DNA of 64,000 bases from Methanobacteriota archaeon (GTDB taxonomy: Archaea; Halobacteriota; Methanomicrobia; Methanomicrobiales; Methanospirillaceae), in NCBI GenBank assembly GCA_029547145.1, contig JAKPPV010000024.1:62001-126000 (forward strand). The letters are read 5' to 3'. The position numbers were made by a program, and so were the translations under genes. A model generated the notes under the pieces. The model saw only the letters and a list, made by a program, of their open reading frames with translations. It was not told where the DNA came from and made no database searches. Shown here piece by piece: positions 27,506 to 37,318 of the stretch. Positions within the stretch are counted from its first letter, which is position 1, and every line of letters starts with the position of its first letter.

Positions 27506-28065
27506 TCCTCGTCGACTGGCAGATTATGGACCGGATCAGGCGGGGCCAGATCGTGATCGACCCGTTCGAACCATCGCTCGTGCAGCCGAATTCGCTCGAT
27601 ATCCGCCTCGGCGACCATTTTGTCTGGTATCTGCCGGGAGAGAGCGTGATCGACCCGTACGACCGGGAATCGGTGACGAGCGATGTCGACGAGTGCCGTG
27701 CCCGGGAGTTCGTCCTCCGTCCCGGGCAGTTCGTGCTCGCCGAGACCCTGGAACTCGTCGCCCTGCCCGACAACGTCGTCGCCTCCATCGAGGGGAAGTC
27801 TTCGATCGCCAGGCTCGGGGTCGAACTCCACCAGACGGGTGGGTGGATCGACGCGGGGTTCGCCGGCTCCATCACCCTGGAGATGTGCAACGTGAACTCC
27901 CGACCGGTCAAGATCTACGCGGGAATGCCGATCGGCCAGCTCGTCTTCTATACCACCGAGCGGGCCGAGCGACCATATAACGCCAAGGGCGACGCGAAGT
28001 ACCAGGGTCAGCGACAGGCGACCCTCTCGCGGTACCACGAGAACCCCCGGGTCTCGTCCGACTGA
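27502..28065 (+). CDS. dcd: dCTP deaminase
   Basis: A trimeric dUTPase-fold enzyme that converts dCTP to dUTP (or bifunctionally to dUMP) for thymidylate synthesis. The 187-residue protein has [14 protein letters not shown], then [21 protein letters not shown] with the catalytic Ser/Arg neighbourhood, and [19 protein letters not shown] with the catalytic Glu. The C-terminal [12 protein letters not shown] phosphate-gripping loop is intact. ATG 27502 overlaps the previous stop. It is the last gene of the co-directional run that begins at 19277. Confidence 0.96.
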   Translation: MILVDWQIMDRIRRGQIVIDPFEPSLVQPNSLDIRLGDHFVWYLPGESVIDPYDRESVTSDVDECRAREFVLRPGQFVLAETLELVALPDNVVASIEGKSSIARLGVELHQTGGWIDAGFAGSITLEMCNVNSRPVKIYAGMPIGQLVFYTTERAERPYNAKGDAKYQGQRQATLSRYHENPRVSSD

Positions 28066-28074
28066 AGAGAACCC

Positions 28075-28102
28075 TTTTTTCGCCCCTGCCCCTGAAAGGG
28101 GC
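28075..28102 (+). terminator. Oligo-T plus hairpin terminator after dcd
   Basis: Six T residues (28075-28080) start nine bases after the dcd stop. A perfect five-base-pair hairpin with a five-base loop (gcccc-tgaaa-ggggc, 28088-28102) follows. It marks the end of the long operon and the start of the decay zone. Confidence 0.5.
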
Positions 28103-28136
28103 ATGACTCCGGACCTCCGCCTCTTTCTCTCTGACC

Positions 28137-28931
28137 GTGGCCCTTTTCACCGCAGGCTGCTGCGTGCCGTCCACGCTCCTTGACCCGCCCCCGGTCTCCA
28201 CCTTCTCGCCCGAATCCGTGGGCTTCAATGACCAGCCTCTCGCCCGGCTCTCGGTCCCTCCCGGGTTCGAAGTGAACGTCTCCGCCCGCGTCCTCGGCGG
28301 CGTCCGGGTCATGGTCGCAGCCCACGACGGCTCGGTCGATGCCCCCGCCCGTCAGGTGGCACGGTCATTCGCCTTCGCGACGACGACGGCGATGGCCATG
28401 CAGCACCGTCTGAGCCCGTGCTTAAGGGGTACTCCGTGTCCACGGGCTCGCGCTCGGGAACGGCTATCTCTCCTTCGCGACCCGAACCGCGGTCTACGAA
28501 GCCCTTCTCAAGGTGACGATATCCTCGGGACCCCGGATCTGGTTTCGGACGCCCTTTGACCCGCCCGGCAGCACGAAGGAGGCGTTTGCGGCCATCACCG
28601 GGCCGGCTGTTTTCCAGCTTTCGGCCCACGCCTCGCCGATTCAGCTCCGGTTCTGCAACGGGACGGCGTTCCCCGAGGATTACTGCGGGGAGGTGTTCGT
28701 GACCCTGCACGGCTCCCGGAACCGGAACCCGCCGACCGGCCATGGCGTCGTCCGCCCCCGTTTTTTGAGGCGGGCGAGCCCGAAGGGTACGTAAACTATC
28801 TCACGGGCTTCCTTTTCGACAAGAACCGCGTCTTCGGCCGGCCGACCGGCCCGGCACTCCTCTCTGACGGCGTGCTCATGGTCGGCGACGATGACGATGG
28901 AGTCGTCTTCCGGGTGGCCTATCGCAACCGG
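28137..28931 (+). pseudogene. Broken glucose/sorbosone dehydrogenase-family gene (COG2133 type)
   Basis: Pieces of a PQQ-type sugar dehydrogenase beta-propeller are spread over two frames with a large internal loss. The first piece (frame of 28137) has a lipoprotein-like FTAGCC and then LARLSVPPGFEVNVSARVLG. Stops at 28411 and 28423 interrupt the second frame before VHGLALGNGYLSFATRTAVY (from about 28438). That frame runs on to IQLRFCNGTAFPEDY, then EVFVTLHGSRNRNPPTGH. A one-base frameshift at a T6 run (28761-28766) gives YVNYLTGFLFD, then RPTGPALLSDGVLMVGDDDDG and VFRVAYRNR. About 795 bases remain where an intact gene has about 1.2 kb. Normal family members are secreted oxidoreductases or lipoproteins. 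Confidence 0.8.
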
Positions 28932-29007
28932 GGGGCCCAGGCATGCTCCCCCGGGCACGGGGGAATAAACGGCCGCTGGGCCGGGTCTTTCCCCGCCCCC
29001 GCCGCAG

Positions 29008-29442
29008 TCATGGGCCCTGCACGTCGGCCGACCGGGACGCGAGGAAGAGGCTGTCGCCGGCGAACTCGGCGTGATAGATGGGGTGCCTGCCGTAGTACCA
29101 GGAATACTGTTCGAACTGGAGGCTGTACGAGCCGTCGGCCCCCGTCGTGGCTGTCCCGCAGTCGTGGAGGGTGGTCTCGTCGGGGAGTCTCCACCGGAGC
29201 TTCACCGGCCGGTTCGCGACGGGGCCGCCCGTCGAGTCGACGAGCCGTCCGTGGAGGTCCAGCATATAGCCCCCGACGCCGTTCTCCATGAGGACCGTGT
29301 ACCCGAGGGTCAGGGTGGTCGGGATCGGTGCGATCATCCCCTGGAGCGCGCCTGATGGCCCGGCGCCCGAGAGGAGCAGGCCTGCAGCGATGCCGACCAC
29401 CGTGATGGCGGCGATCGCGATGAGAAGGGTATTTCGCTTCAT
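29008..29442 (-). CDS. Membrane-anchored protein with Ig-like beta domain
   Basis: A 144-residue protein with an N-terminal hydrophobic helix (MKRNTLLIAIAAITVVGIAA) that could be a signal or an anchor. The rest is a beta-rich domain resembling carboxypeptidase-regulatory or Ig-like modules: LHGRLVDSTGGPVANRPVKL, then TTGADGSYSLQFE, ending HAEFAGDSLFLASRSADVQG. ATG 29442 is preferred over the longer frame to 29526, whose extra residues have no signal-peptide character. It is probably extracellular. It lies within the decay zone but appears intact. Confidence 0.65.
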   Translation of the reverse strand: MKRNTLLIAIAAITVVGIAAGLLLSGAGPSGALQGMIAPIPTTLTLGYTVLMENGVGGYMLDLHGRLVDSTGGPVANRPVKLRWRLPDETTLHDCGTATTGADGSYSLQFEQYSWYYGRHPIYHAEFAGDSLFLASRSADVQGP

Positions 29443-29621
29443 GGAACCTCGCCCCGAACGATGCGCAATGATATGGTGTCGCGATGATAAGGTTTTCCCT
29501 CGAGACGTGCGGCCAGCGGGAGTCACGGCGGCGTTGGCGAGATGCTGGCGGGAGCTGGTGTGATAAGGTCAACCACGGAGGTGGCAAATGCCTTGTCGCG
29601 TCCGGTCAACAGAGGCTCAAC

Positions 29622-30251
29622 TCATCCCGTCGCCCATTCTGCCGACAGCAACGCGGCCTGCTCCAGCACTGTCTGTGTCGCTACCTCCTGCCTGTCGGGC
29701 GGATAGCCATACCTGCGCAGGATGCGTTTGACCAGTACCCGCACCTGGGCGCGCACGTTTTCACGCAACGTCCAGTCGATCGTCACGTTGGTGCGAACCG
29801 TGGCGACCAGCTCGCGGGCGATCTTTCGCAGCGTCTCGTCGCCCAGCACCTTGACGGCGCTGTCGTTCGTCTCGAGTGCATCGTAAAATGCCAGCTCTTC
29901 ATCCGAAAGGCCGAGCGCCTCGCCGCGAGCTCGCGCCTCGCGCATCTCCTTCGCGAGCTCGATCAGCTCCTCGATCACCTGGGCCGCCTCGATCGCGCGA
30001 TTCTGGTTGCGGCGTATGGTCTGCTCCAGCATCTCGGCAAAGGAACGCGCCTGCACCACGTTCTTGCGACGCCGGGTCGCCAGCTCGCCTTTCAGCAGCT
30101 TCTGCAGTAGTTCCACCGCCAGGTTGCGCTGGGGCATGCCGCGCACCTCGGCCAGGAACTCGTCCGACAGGATGGAGATGTCGGGCTTCGGCAGCCCTGC
30201 CGCGGCGAAGATGTCCACCACGCCCTCCGGCGCAACCGCGAAAACCTCATC
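29622..30251 (-). pseudogene. hsdR: C-terminal fragment of a type I restriction enzyme HsdR (DUF3387)
   Basis: This 209-codon frame matches the last part of EcoR124-type HsdR subunits: [20 protein letters not shown], then [39 protein letters not shown] and [20 protein letters not shown]. The motor and nuclease domains are missing; an in-frame TGA (30252-30254) lies just upstream. The codons beyond that stop (FVRPVRRFAGQEI and AEVLDAWLTEFSV) look like the end of a different protein. No hsdM or hsdS is nearby. The fragment is very bacterial-like in sequence and is likely a remnant of horizontal transfer. Confidence 0.8.
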
Positions 30252-30435
30252 TCAGACCGAGAACTCTGTCAGCCAGGCATCAAGTACCTCGGCGTCGATC
30301 GCCTCGGGCCCGCGTATCTCCTGCCCGGCGAAGCGACGCACGGGTCGCACGAACACCTCCCTTTTCGGGGATCTGTCCTCACCCGCCGGTGGAGCTCCTG
30401 GAGTCGCGTTCCTGTCCGTCACCCTATAGAACAGT

Positions 30436-30828
30436 TCACCTCTCTCCGCCCCCTGTCAACCGGGCAAGCTGTCGGGCGTACGCCGCGAAGTCGTGCCCGA
30501 TCGAGAGGGCGGCGACCACCTTGCCGTCGACGATAACGGGTCTCGGACCGATGAGGGCGAAATATGTGGAGCCGTCCAACAGGCACATCCCGAGCCGCTC
30601 CCCCGGGTCACCACCCCCCTTGAGGGCCCGGGCGTACGGAAGAACTCCGGGGTTCACCGGGTCACCGTTGGAGGTGCGGGAACCGTACCGCTCCAGGAGA
30701 GCCCTGATGTGCTGTCCCTTCGGTTCGATGTCGGTCAGCCGGTCCGCTTCTTGGTTCACAGCAGCGATTCGTTCCCCCGGGAGATACAAAGGGCCGGCAT
30801 GGAGAAGGTCATCACCCTGAGCATCCAT
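30436..30828 (-). pseudogene. Truncated sensor-like (Cache-type?) domain fragment
   Basis: The last 120 codons look like real protein: LPGERIAAVNQEADRLTDIE, then SNGDPVNPGVLPYARAL, then GMCLLDGSTYFALIGPRPVI and VVAALSIGHDFAAYARQLAR. The alternation of short strands and helices recalls an extracellular sensor domain of the Cache type, but I cannot name the family. The longer frame upstream to 30978 has random-looking composition, so the N-terminus seems lost. It sits beside the HsdR fragment in the decay zone. Confidence 0.4.
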
Positions 30829-31248
30829 GCAGCCGGGAACCGGTCTCTTCCCGCTTCCTTCCCCGGACCGAAGCGGATGCCCGCATGATCTTCGGATAAC
30901 TGGGAAGACTTGAGGATGCATATGTCCCCGGCAATGCGGCACAGGGACGGTCGGGTGACCGTCTCCCTGTCTCCCCACGGATCCCGGTCCCGATGCGATG
31001 TTCGGGATTCACCTCTCTCTCGGAACAAAAAGGCGCATGGGACACCGTTCGGCATCCCGTTCCTCCGGCACGGGCCCGACCACCCGGCACTCTCCCGTCT
31101 CCTTCCCGGTGACGGTATAGTTCACGCAATCACCGCAGCGTGGCATGGGCCCGGGGTATACCTGCAGGCTCATAGTCCTTGCGGTCCCGACGCCACAAGG
31201 CTATACCCGATGAGCGCACAGATTTTTACCACTGATACGAGGCGAACC

Positions 31249-33084
31249 ATGCGACTTCTTCTGATCCATTCTGACTCCATGGAATACGAGGCGAGAGAGA
31301 AGACCCGGATCGCCGAGGAGTGCTCGTTGCTCGCGGACGGCATGGAGGAGGCGCTCACCGTCTTCGCCGCGGTCGAGCAGGGTGACGCCGACGGGATCGA
31401 GGATGTCGTCCAGCAGGGGATCTCCGAGATCGTCGAGACGGCAGACCGGGTCAGTACCAGGAACATCCTGATCTACCCGTACGCCCACCTCTCGAACGAT
31501 CTGGCCGCGCCGGACACCGCGATCAGAGTCCTCGCCCTGATCGAACAGGGTCTCTGTGACCTCGGTTCCTACACCGTGAAGCGTGCCCCGTTCGGCTGGT
31601 ACAAGTCGTTCACGCTCCGGAGCAAGGGTCACCCTCTCTCCGAGCTCTCCAAGACGATCGTCCCCGGGGAGCGTGGGGAATCGGCCGCTCCAGCAAGCCA
31701 GGTCGAACACTCGTTCTTCGTGATGACACCCGACGGGGTCGAGCACGAGGTCGACGAGTTCCTCGATGATTCGGCCTTCGGTGCACTCGTCAGGAAGGAG
31801 CTCGGGATCGCGGTGCCGATCGGAGGAGATCCGATCCACGTGGAGCTGATGCGGGGAAAGGAGCTCGTCGACTACGAGCCGGCCTCCGATGTCGGAAACC
31901 TCCGCTGGCTCCCACGGGGGAAGCTGGTCCGCGACCTGCTTGCAGACTACGCCCTCGGGCTCGTACTCGAGTACGGCGGCTCGCCGGTCGAGACCCCGGT
32001 GATGTACGACCTGGGAGACCAGGCGATCTTCGAGCACGCAGACAAGTTCGGCGAGCGTCAGTACCGGTTCCGATCGGGAAACCGAAACATGATGCTCCGG
32101 TTCGCCGCCTGCTTCGGTATGTTCTCGATCATGCGTGACATGCACATCTCACCGAACACCCTCCCGATGAAGATGTACGAGCTGTCCACATACTCGTTCC
32201 GGCATGAGCAGCGCGGAGAGGTGATCGGGCTCAAACGGCTCCGGGCGTTCACCATGCCGGACATGCACACCCTCTGCCGGGACCTCGACCAGGCGCTGGT
32301 CTGCTTCGAGGAGCAACTCCGCCTCGGATGGCGGACGGGGCGCGACCTCGAGACCCCGCTCGTCGCTGCGTTCCGGTGCACCCGTGACTTCTACCAGGAG
32401 CACCGTGACTGGGTCGCGCGGATGGTGGCCGAATCGGGGGCCCCGATGCTGATCGAGCTCCTCTCCGACCGCGTTCACTACTGGATCGCGAAGATCGACC
32501 TCGCCGCGATCGACGGGCAGGGCCGGCCGGTCGAGAACCCGACCGTGCAGATCGACGTCGAGTCCTCGAGCCGGTTCGGGATCCGGTACCACCTCGACGG
32601 CACCGAGGTCCACCCACCGATCCTGCACTGCTCGCCCACGGGGTCGATCGAGCGGGTGATCTGTGCCCTTCTCGAGCAGACCGCCCGTCAGGCGGTACCG
32701 ATGCTTCCCGAGTGGCTCGCACCGACGCAGGTGCGCGTCATCCCCGTGGCGGAGAGGCACCTTTCGGCGGCGGCGGAACTGGTCGACCGGCTGAGCGCCG
32801 AGCGGATCCGGGTCGACCTCGACGACCGGGACGAGAGCATGGGCAAGAAGGTCCGGGAGGCGGGAGTGGACTGGGTGCCGTTCGTCGTCGTACTGGGTGA
32901 TGCGGAGGTCGGATCCGGTCGCCTGACGGTCACCATCCGCCGTCGCTCTGCGCCGAACTCGCCCTTCAAGGAGCAGGTCACGGAGGAGGAGCTGGTCGCC
33001 CTCGTGCGGAAGGCGACCGGGACGATGCCCTTCCGGCCGCTCTACACGTCCCGGAGGCTCTCGGTCCGGCCCCGCTACATCTGA
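31249..33084 (+). CDS. thrS: Threonine--tRNA ligase, archaeal type
   Basis: A class II synthetase of 611 residues. The N-terminus ([20 protein letters not shown]) belongs to the archaeal ThrRS editing domain related to D-aminoacyl-tRNA deacylase (about 1-145), which removes serine. The catalytic core (about 195-500) has [20 protein letters not shown], the [17 protein letters not shown] motif 2 region and a [13 protein letters not shown] motif 3 helix. The anticodon domain (about 505-611) starts near [12 protein letters not shown]. The long upstream frame is rejected; a TATA-like tttttacc about 22-29 bases before ATG 31249 fits a leaderless mRNA. Confidence 0.97.
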   Translation: MRLLLIHSDSMEYEAREKTRIAEECSLLADGMEEALTVFAAVEQGDADGIEDVVQQGISEIVETADRVSTRNILIYPYAHLSNDLAAPDTAIRVLALIEQGLCDLGSYTVKRAPFGWYKSFTLRSKGHPLSELSKTIVPGERGESAAPASQVEHSFFVMTPDGVEHEVDEFLDDSAFGALVRKELGIAVPIGGDPIHVELMRGKELVDYEPASDVGNLRWLPRGKLVRDLLADYALGLVLEYGGSPVETPVMYDLGDQAIFEHADKFGERQYRFRSGNRNMMLRFAACFGMFSIMRDMHISPNTLPMKMYELSTYSFRHEQRGEVIGLKRLRAFTMPDMHTLCRDLDQALVCFEEQLRLGWRTGRDLETPLVAAFRCTRDFYQEHRDWVARMVAESGAPMLIELLSDRVHYWIAKIDLAAIDGQGRPVENPTVQIDVESSSRFGIRYHLDGTEVHPPILHCSPTGSIERVICALLEQTARQAVPMLPEWLAPTQVRVIPVAERHLSAAAELVDRLSAERIRVDLDDRDESMGKKVREAGVDWVPFVVVLGDAEVGSGRLTVTIRRRSAPNSPFKEQVTEEELVALVRKATGTMPFRPLYTSRRLSVRPRYI

Positions 33085-33090
33085 TCCCCA

Positions 33091-33927
33091 TTTTTCGGCC
33101 CCTGGCCGGCAGGGCGGTGTCCGAAAGGAACATGGCTCTCTCCTGGCCTTGCGCGACGGGGGTCATGCAAGGATATCCCTGATGGTCCCTGCACTCCGTT
33201 ACGACCCCGATTCCGTCGGTATAATGCGGGATCGGGCTGTACGTCTCCCTCGGCGGACACCGGGCAACCATCGCCGCAGGACGATCAACGAGACGATCGC
33301 CCTGTGCAGGGCCCACGAGATCGGGGTCGTCGTCGCTGATCGGGAAAGGAACGAGCGCTGACCCGCCACCCCTCTCTTCGTCCGCTCCTGGGGGCGGTGC
33401 CGTCCATCCGGTTCGTGCAGAGGGGCGTTGGGCGCTGGCGATGGAGGCTGTCGACAAATGGGGAGCGGGGTACATCGAGACGAGCGGGACCTTGATACCC
33501 GGTTGCGCGCCGTCCCTGACCTGTAAGGGGCACTCTGTCGACATCGGGACGGGGAGATCGCCATCCTCCGACTGTTGCTGGGATCCCAGGCGGCGATCGA
33601 GGATCCCTTCGGCATGATGACCGTGGAGGCGGTCGTGCCCCGAAGACGGACAATCCGTTCGTAATCAGGAAAAGGACGGCATTTTCTTTCCGCCCTGCAG
33701 GCCCTCTCGGCGAAAGATTTATCACCGAATACGCCCACTCCCGCACACCCTCGCTCTCGTGGGCCCACCCACATCCCGCCGCGTACGAGTCGCCCCAAAC
33801 CAATCCACACGAAACGCGAGGTCCGGAAGAAGGCGGGCCAGCGGCGGTTCCGCATTCAACCTGACCCGTTCTCCGGGTCATGGGCGCGTGGACGGGACCG
33901 GTGTCTGCACCGTGACCTGGAGGAGCC
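33091..33927. other. Intergenic region with possible decayed coding sequence
   Basis: A TTTTT run at 33091-33095 may end thrS. No intact gene follows. Around 33403-33560 one frame reads WALAMEAVDKWGAGYIETSG then LIPGCAPSLTC, and after a shift near 33548 another reads GEIAILRLLLGSQAAIEDPF down to a stop at 33662. The two together look like parts of one broken small protein, but I recognise no family. Another short frame, 33149-33361, is not convincing. Confidence 0.3.
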
Positions 33928-36918
33928 ATGAGAGAGCAGTATCTGTTCACCGCAGCGTGCGCGCTCGCCCTGATCGGCCTGGTCGGGGTGACCATTGCGG
34001 CGACGCCAGCGGTAACATCGTCATCCGTGACACTGTACCATTACCTCACGAGGTGGGGGTGCGAGGGCACCGGCGACGGTCAGTTCGACTGTGCGAGCGA
34101 CATCGTCGTGGACAGCGCCGGGAATATCTACGTGTCCGAGTCGAAGGTGATCTACAATTACGGTCCGAGGGGCAACAGTCGGATTCAGAAGTTCACGTCG
34201 GACGGGACCTTCGTCACGAAGTGGGGGACCGAGGGGGGAGGAGCGCTGGATATAGATCCTACCGGGACGGTCTACCTCTCCGAGGGAGGGAGGATCAGGC
34301 GCTTTTCCCCGAACGGCACGCTCATCTCGACATGGGGCCCGTATGGGACCGATGGGGAATTGGGCTCGATCGCCGTCGACGGCGCCGGAACTGTCTTTGC
34401 CCTCGCGCCGGACACATCCAACGTCCTTACGATCGATACCAACGGCACCCTCGTCGGGAGATGGCAGGTGCCCGGGGAGTACTCACAAATCACGGATATC
34501 GATGTCGATAGTACCGGGACCGTGTACGTGGTCGACTTGGAACACGGGATCGTGAAGTTCTCATCCAACGGCACCTACCTCACGACGATCGACGCCTACT
34601 ATCCGTTTCACCTCACCATCGACGCCGCAGATGACTACTGGCTGATGCATAAGCATGGTGTGTCGAAGTATACGTCATCGGGCGTCTTCATTGCGGAGCT
34701 CTGCGGTGAGGATCTGGCCAGGGGGATCAACGCGATGGCGGTTGACGGCGCTGGAAACGTCTATACGCTATGGAATGAGTGCGCCGTTCTGAAGTGGGCC
34801 CCGGGCGCGTGGACCCCCGGTTCTCCCCTCCAGTACCATTTTATCACGAAGTGGGGGACGGAGGGTACCTCTCCGGGGAAGCTCGACCACCCGGAAGACA
34901 TCGCGGATGACGGAGCGGGCCATCTCTACGTGGCCGACACGTACAACCACCGGCTGCAGAAATTCACCTCCAGCGGTCTGTTCGTGGCGACGTGGGGGGG
35001 CCAGGGCACCGGCGACGGGCAGTTCAACGAACCGGGCGGTGTCGCGGTGGACGCCGCCGGTAACGTGTATGTCGCCGACTCGATGAACCACCGGGTCCAG
35101 AAGTTCACGTCCGCCGGCACCTTCATCACGAAATGGGGCAGTGAGGGTTCGGGCAACGGGCAGTTCAACAACCCCGTTGGTGTTGCGATCGACCCTGCCG
35201 GCAACGTCTATGTGGTTGAGAGGCTGGGCAACCGGGTCCAGAAGTTCACCCCGAACGGAACCTTTGTCGAGAAATGGGGAAGACAAGGATTCTGCTGCGG
35301 AGATTTCGAATACCCGGTCGGGATCGCGATCGACCCCGTGGGTACCGTCTATGTCGCCGATTCCAACGGGGTTCAGAAGTTCACCCCGGACGGTATGTTC
35401 GTCTCGAGGATCACGGGGCTCTCCCGCGGTGACGCGATCGCGGTGGACGACGACGGGGGTGTCTATGCGATCCGGTCCGAAGAGATCCTTGTCTTTTCAT
35501 CTGACGGTACCTTCGTTGCCAGGTGGGGCAGCTACGGGGACGGGGATGGGCAGTTCACCGGTCCGTCAGGGATCGCGGTCGACGGAGCGGGATACGTCTA
35601 CGTGGTCGAAGTGGGGAATAACCGGGTCCAGCAGTTCGCGCCCGGTGCATCGACACCCACGCCGACACCGACGCCCGGGCCCTACGGGCCGCTCGTGATC
35701 CCGGGCCGGATCGAGGCAGAGGACTACAACCTCGGAGGCGAGGGCATCGCGTACCATGACACGACGAGCGGGAACTCCGGCGGCATCTACCGGAGGGACG
35801 ATGTCGATATCGAGAGCATCGCCGGCGAGGGGTCACCCAGCGTCGGCTGGATCCGGAACGGCGAGTGGCTGACCTACACCGCGACCATCACGACGACGGG
35901 CCAGTACACGCTGAGGGCCCGGGTCGCGAGCCCGAATTCAGGGAGGACGATGGCGCTCGTTGTCGATAACGCGACGGGAGCGACGATGACGGTCCCCAAC
36001 ACCGGATCATTCACCAGGTTCACGACCGTGACGGTGCCGATCATGCTGACAGCCGGGAAGCACACGCTGCGGCTGACGTTCTCGGGTGACGGCCAGAACC
36101 TCAACTGGCTCGATTTTGCCGCGGAGGGTGCCACGCCGACGCCCACACCCGTACCGACAACGGGCCCGTACAAACCGCTCGTCATCCCGGGCCGGATCGA
36201 GGCAGAGGACTACAACCTCGGAGGCGAGGGCATCGCGTACCATGACACGACGAGAGGGAACTCCGGCGGCATCTACCGGAGGGACGACGTCGATATCGAG
36301 AACATCGCCGGCGAGGGGTCGCCCAGCGTCGGCTGGATCCGGAACGGCGAGTGGCTGACCTACACCGCGACCATCACGACTTCAGGCCCATACACAGTGA
36401 AGGCCCGCGTGGCCAATCCCAACCCGCCCCGGACGATGGGGCTCTCGATCGACGGCACCCGGTCGGCGACACTCACCGTCCCGACCACGTGGAGCTTCGG
36501 GAAGTTCACCACGGTCCAGGTGCCGGTGACCCTGTCGGCCGGTACGCACACCATCAGGCTCACGTTCTCTGGCGACGGCCAGAACCTGAACTGGATCGAG
36601 TTCGGAAAGGCTACGGCTCCGACGCCGACGCCCACGCCGACACCGGGGGCGGGAGGTGCCAGCTTCATCGCGGTGCCCGTGACGGCCCCGCACGGCAGCG
36701 CGGTGAAGTTCACCGTGACCCCAGCTGCCGGGCGGACGGTCCGCGCCGCCTGGTGGACCTTTGACAGCGTCGCCCACTATGCGACCTGGAACTCACGGGC
36801 GATCAACCCGACCTTCTTCTACCCGAGCGCCGGCACCTTCTCGCCGCTCGTGAAACTCACCTATTCGGACGGCTCGACCGAGACGGTCGCACGGGCGTAC
36901 TACGTCCGGGCCACCTGA
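33928..36918 (+). CDS. Large secreted NHL-repeat protein with two near-identical CBM6 domains and a PKD-like end
   Basis: A 996-residue exported protein. After a signal peptide (about 1-25) comes an NHL-type propeller region (about 35-570), with repeats like GVAVDAAGNVYVADSMNHRV then QKFTSAGTFITKWG. Two CBM6-like domains follow (about 588-733 and 748-894), each opening VIPGRIEAEDYNLGGEGIAY. They are separated by Thr/Pro linkers and are nearly identical over their first 200 bases at DNA level (from 35694 and 36179). A final PKD-like domain (about 911-996, TVTPAAGRTVRAAWWTFDS) closes it. It is likely an S-layer-associated or extracellular adhesin that binds glycans. An oligo-T tract follows at 36926-36933. 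Confidence 0.85.
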   Translation: MREQYLFTAACALALIGLVGVTIAATPAVTSSSVTLYHYLTRWGCEGTGDGQFDCASDIVVDSAGNIYVSESKVIYNYGPRGNSRIQKFTSDGTFVTKWGTEGGGALDIDPTGTVYLSEGGRIRRFSPNGTLISTWGPYGTDGELGSIAVDGAGTVFALAPDTSNVLTIDTNGTLVGRWQVPGEYSQITDIDVDSTGTVYVVDLEHGIVKFSSNGTYLTTIDAYYPFHLTIDAADDYWLMHKHGVSKYTSSGVFIAELCGEDLARGINAMAVDGAGNVYTLWNECAVLKWAPGAWTPGSPLQYHFITKWGTEGTSPGKLDHPEDIADDGAGHLYVADTYNHRLQKFTSSGLFVATWGGQGTGDGQFNEPGGVAVDAAGNVYVADSMNHRVQKFTSAGTFITKWGSEGSGNGQFNNPVGVAIDPAGNVYVVERLGNRVQKFTPNGTFVEKWGRQGFCCGDFEYPVGIAIDPVGTVYVADSNGVQKFTPDGMFVSRITGLSRGDAIAVDDDGGVYAIRSEEILVFSSDGTFVARWGSYGDGDGQFTGPSGIAVDGAGYVYVVEVGNNRVQQFAPGASTPTPTPTPGPYGPLVIPGRIEAEDYNLGGEGIAYHDTTSGNSGGIYRRDDVDIESIAGEGSPSVGWIRNGEWLTYTATITTTGQYTLRARVASPNSGRTMALVVDNATGATMTVPNTGSFTRFTTVTVPIMLTAGKHTLRLTFSGDGQNLNWLDFAAEGATPTPTPVPTTGPYKPLVIPGRIEAEDYNLGGEGIAYHDTTRGNSGGIYRRDDVDIENIAGEGSPSVGWIRNGEWLTYTATITTSGPYTVKARVANPNPPRTMGLSIDGTRSATLTVPTTWSFGKFTTVQVPVTLSAGTHTIRLTFSGDGQNLNWIEFGKATAPTPTPTPTPGAGGASFIAVPVTAPHGSAVKFTVTPAAGRTVRAAWWTFDSVAHYATWNSRAINPTFFYPSAGTFSPLVKLTYSDGSTETVARAYYVRAT

Positions 36919-36925
36919 AGGTCCC

Positions 36926-36933
36926 TTTTTTTT
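36926..36933 (+). terminator. Oligo-T terminator after the NHL/CBM6 gene
   Basis: Eight consecutive T residues begin eight bases after the stop codon, followed by a C run. This is the longest T tract in the window and a strong archaeal terminator candidate. Confidence 0.55.
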
Positions 36934-37318
36934 CCCCCGATGGGGCAAAGGCCGCTCGATGCGCGCCCGAACGGATAATTTTTGGTTCACCCGCCTCTCA
37001 CCCGGAGACCTGGCGCCCGGTACCGGTCCTCCCACCCGGCTACCCGCCGGAAAGAGGGGCATCGCCCCGCCCTCTTCCCTCGGCGCATGTCAGCTCCGCC
37101 CGGCTCCCTTCATCTGCGGGGGCTCGCCATCGGAACGTGGCACGATCTCCCCGGAGGATGGCCGACCAGAGCCTCCAGCGGATGGAAGAGGACTCCAATC
37201 GGTCGCCTCTGTACCCTTACCGGTTCGCATATGGAACAGGTCTGCGGGGGCGAGCCCGGGTGAAGAGCTCACTTAAGGCCCTCTGTCGGGTCTCCGATCA
37301 TCTCCGCTTCTCTCCATC
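36934..37318. other. Intergenic interval of about 385 bases
   Basis: This lies between the terminator of the NHL/CBM6 gene and the 3' end of the convergent permease gene. An A/T-rich string (ggataattttt, about 36974-36984) stands out. Short frames exist on both strands but none has credible composition, so I call no gene. Confidence 0.4.

Noticed and set aside
33199-33995. Minus-strand frames of 218 and 236 codons in the thrS-NHL interval
   Set aside because: Arg-rich shadows with no ribosome binding site and no domain; they overlap the start of the NHL/CBM6 gene.
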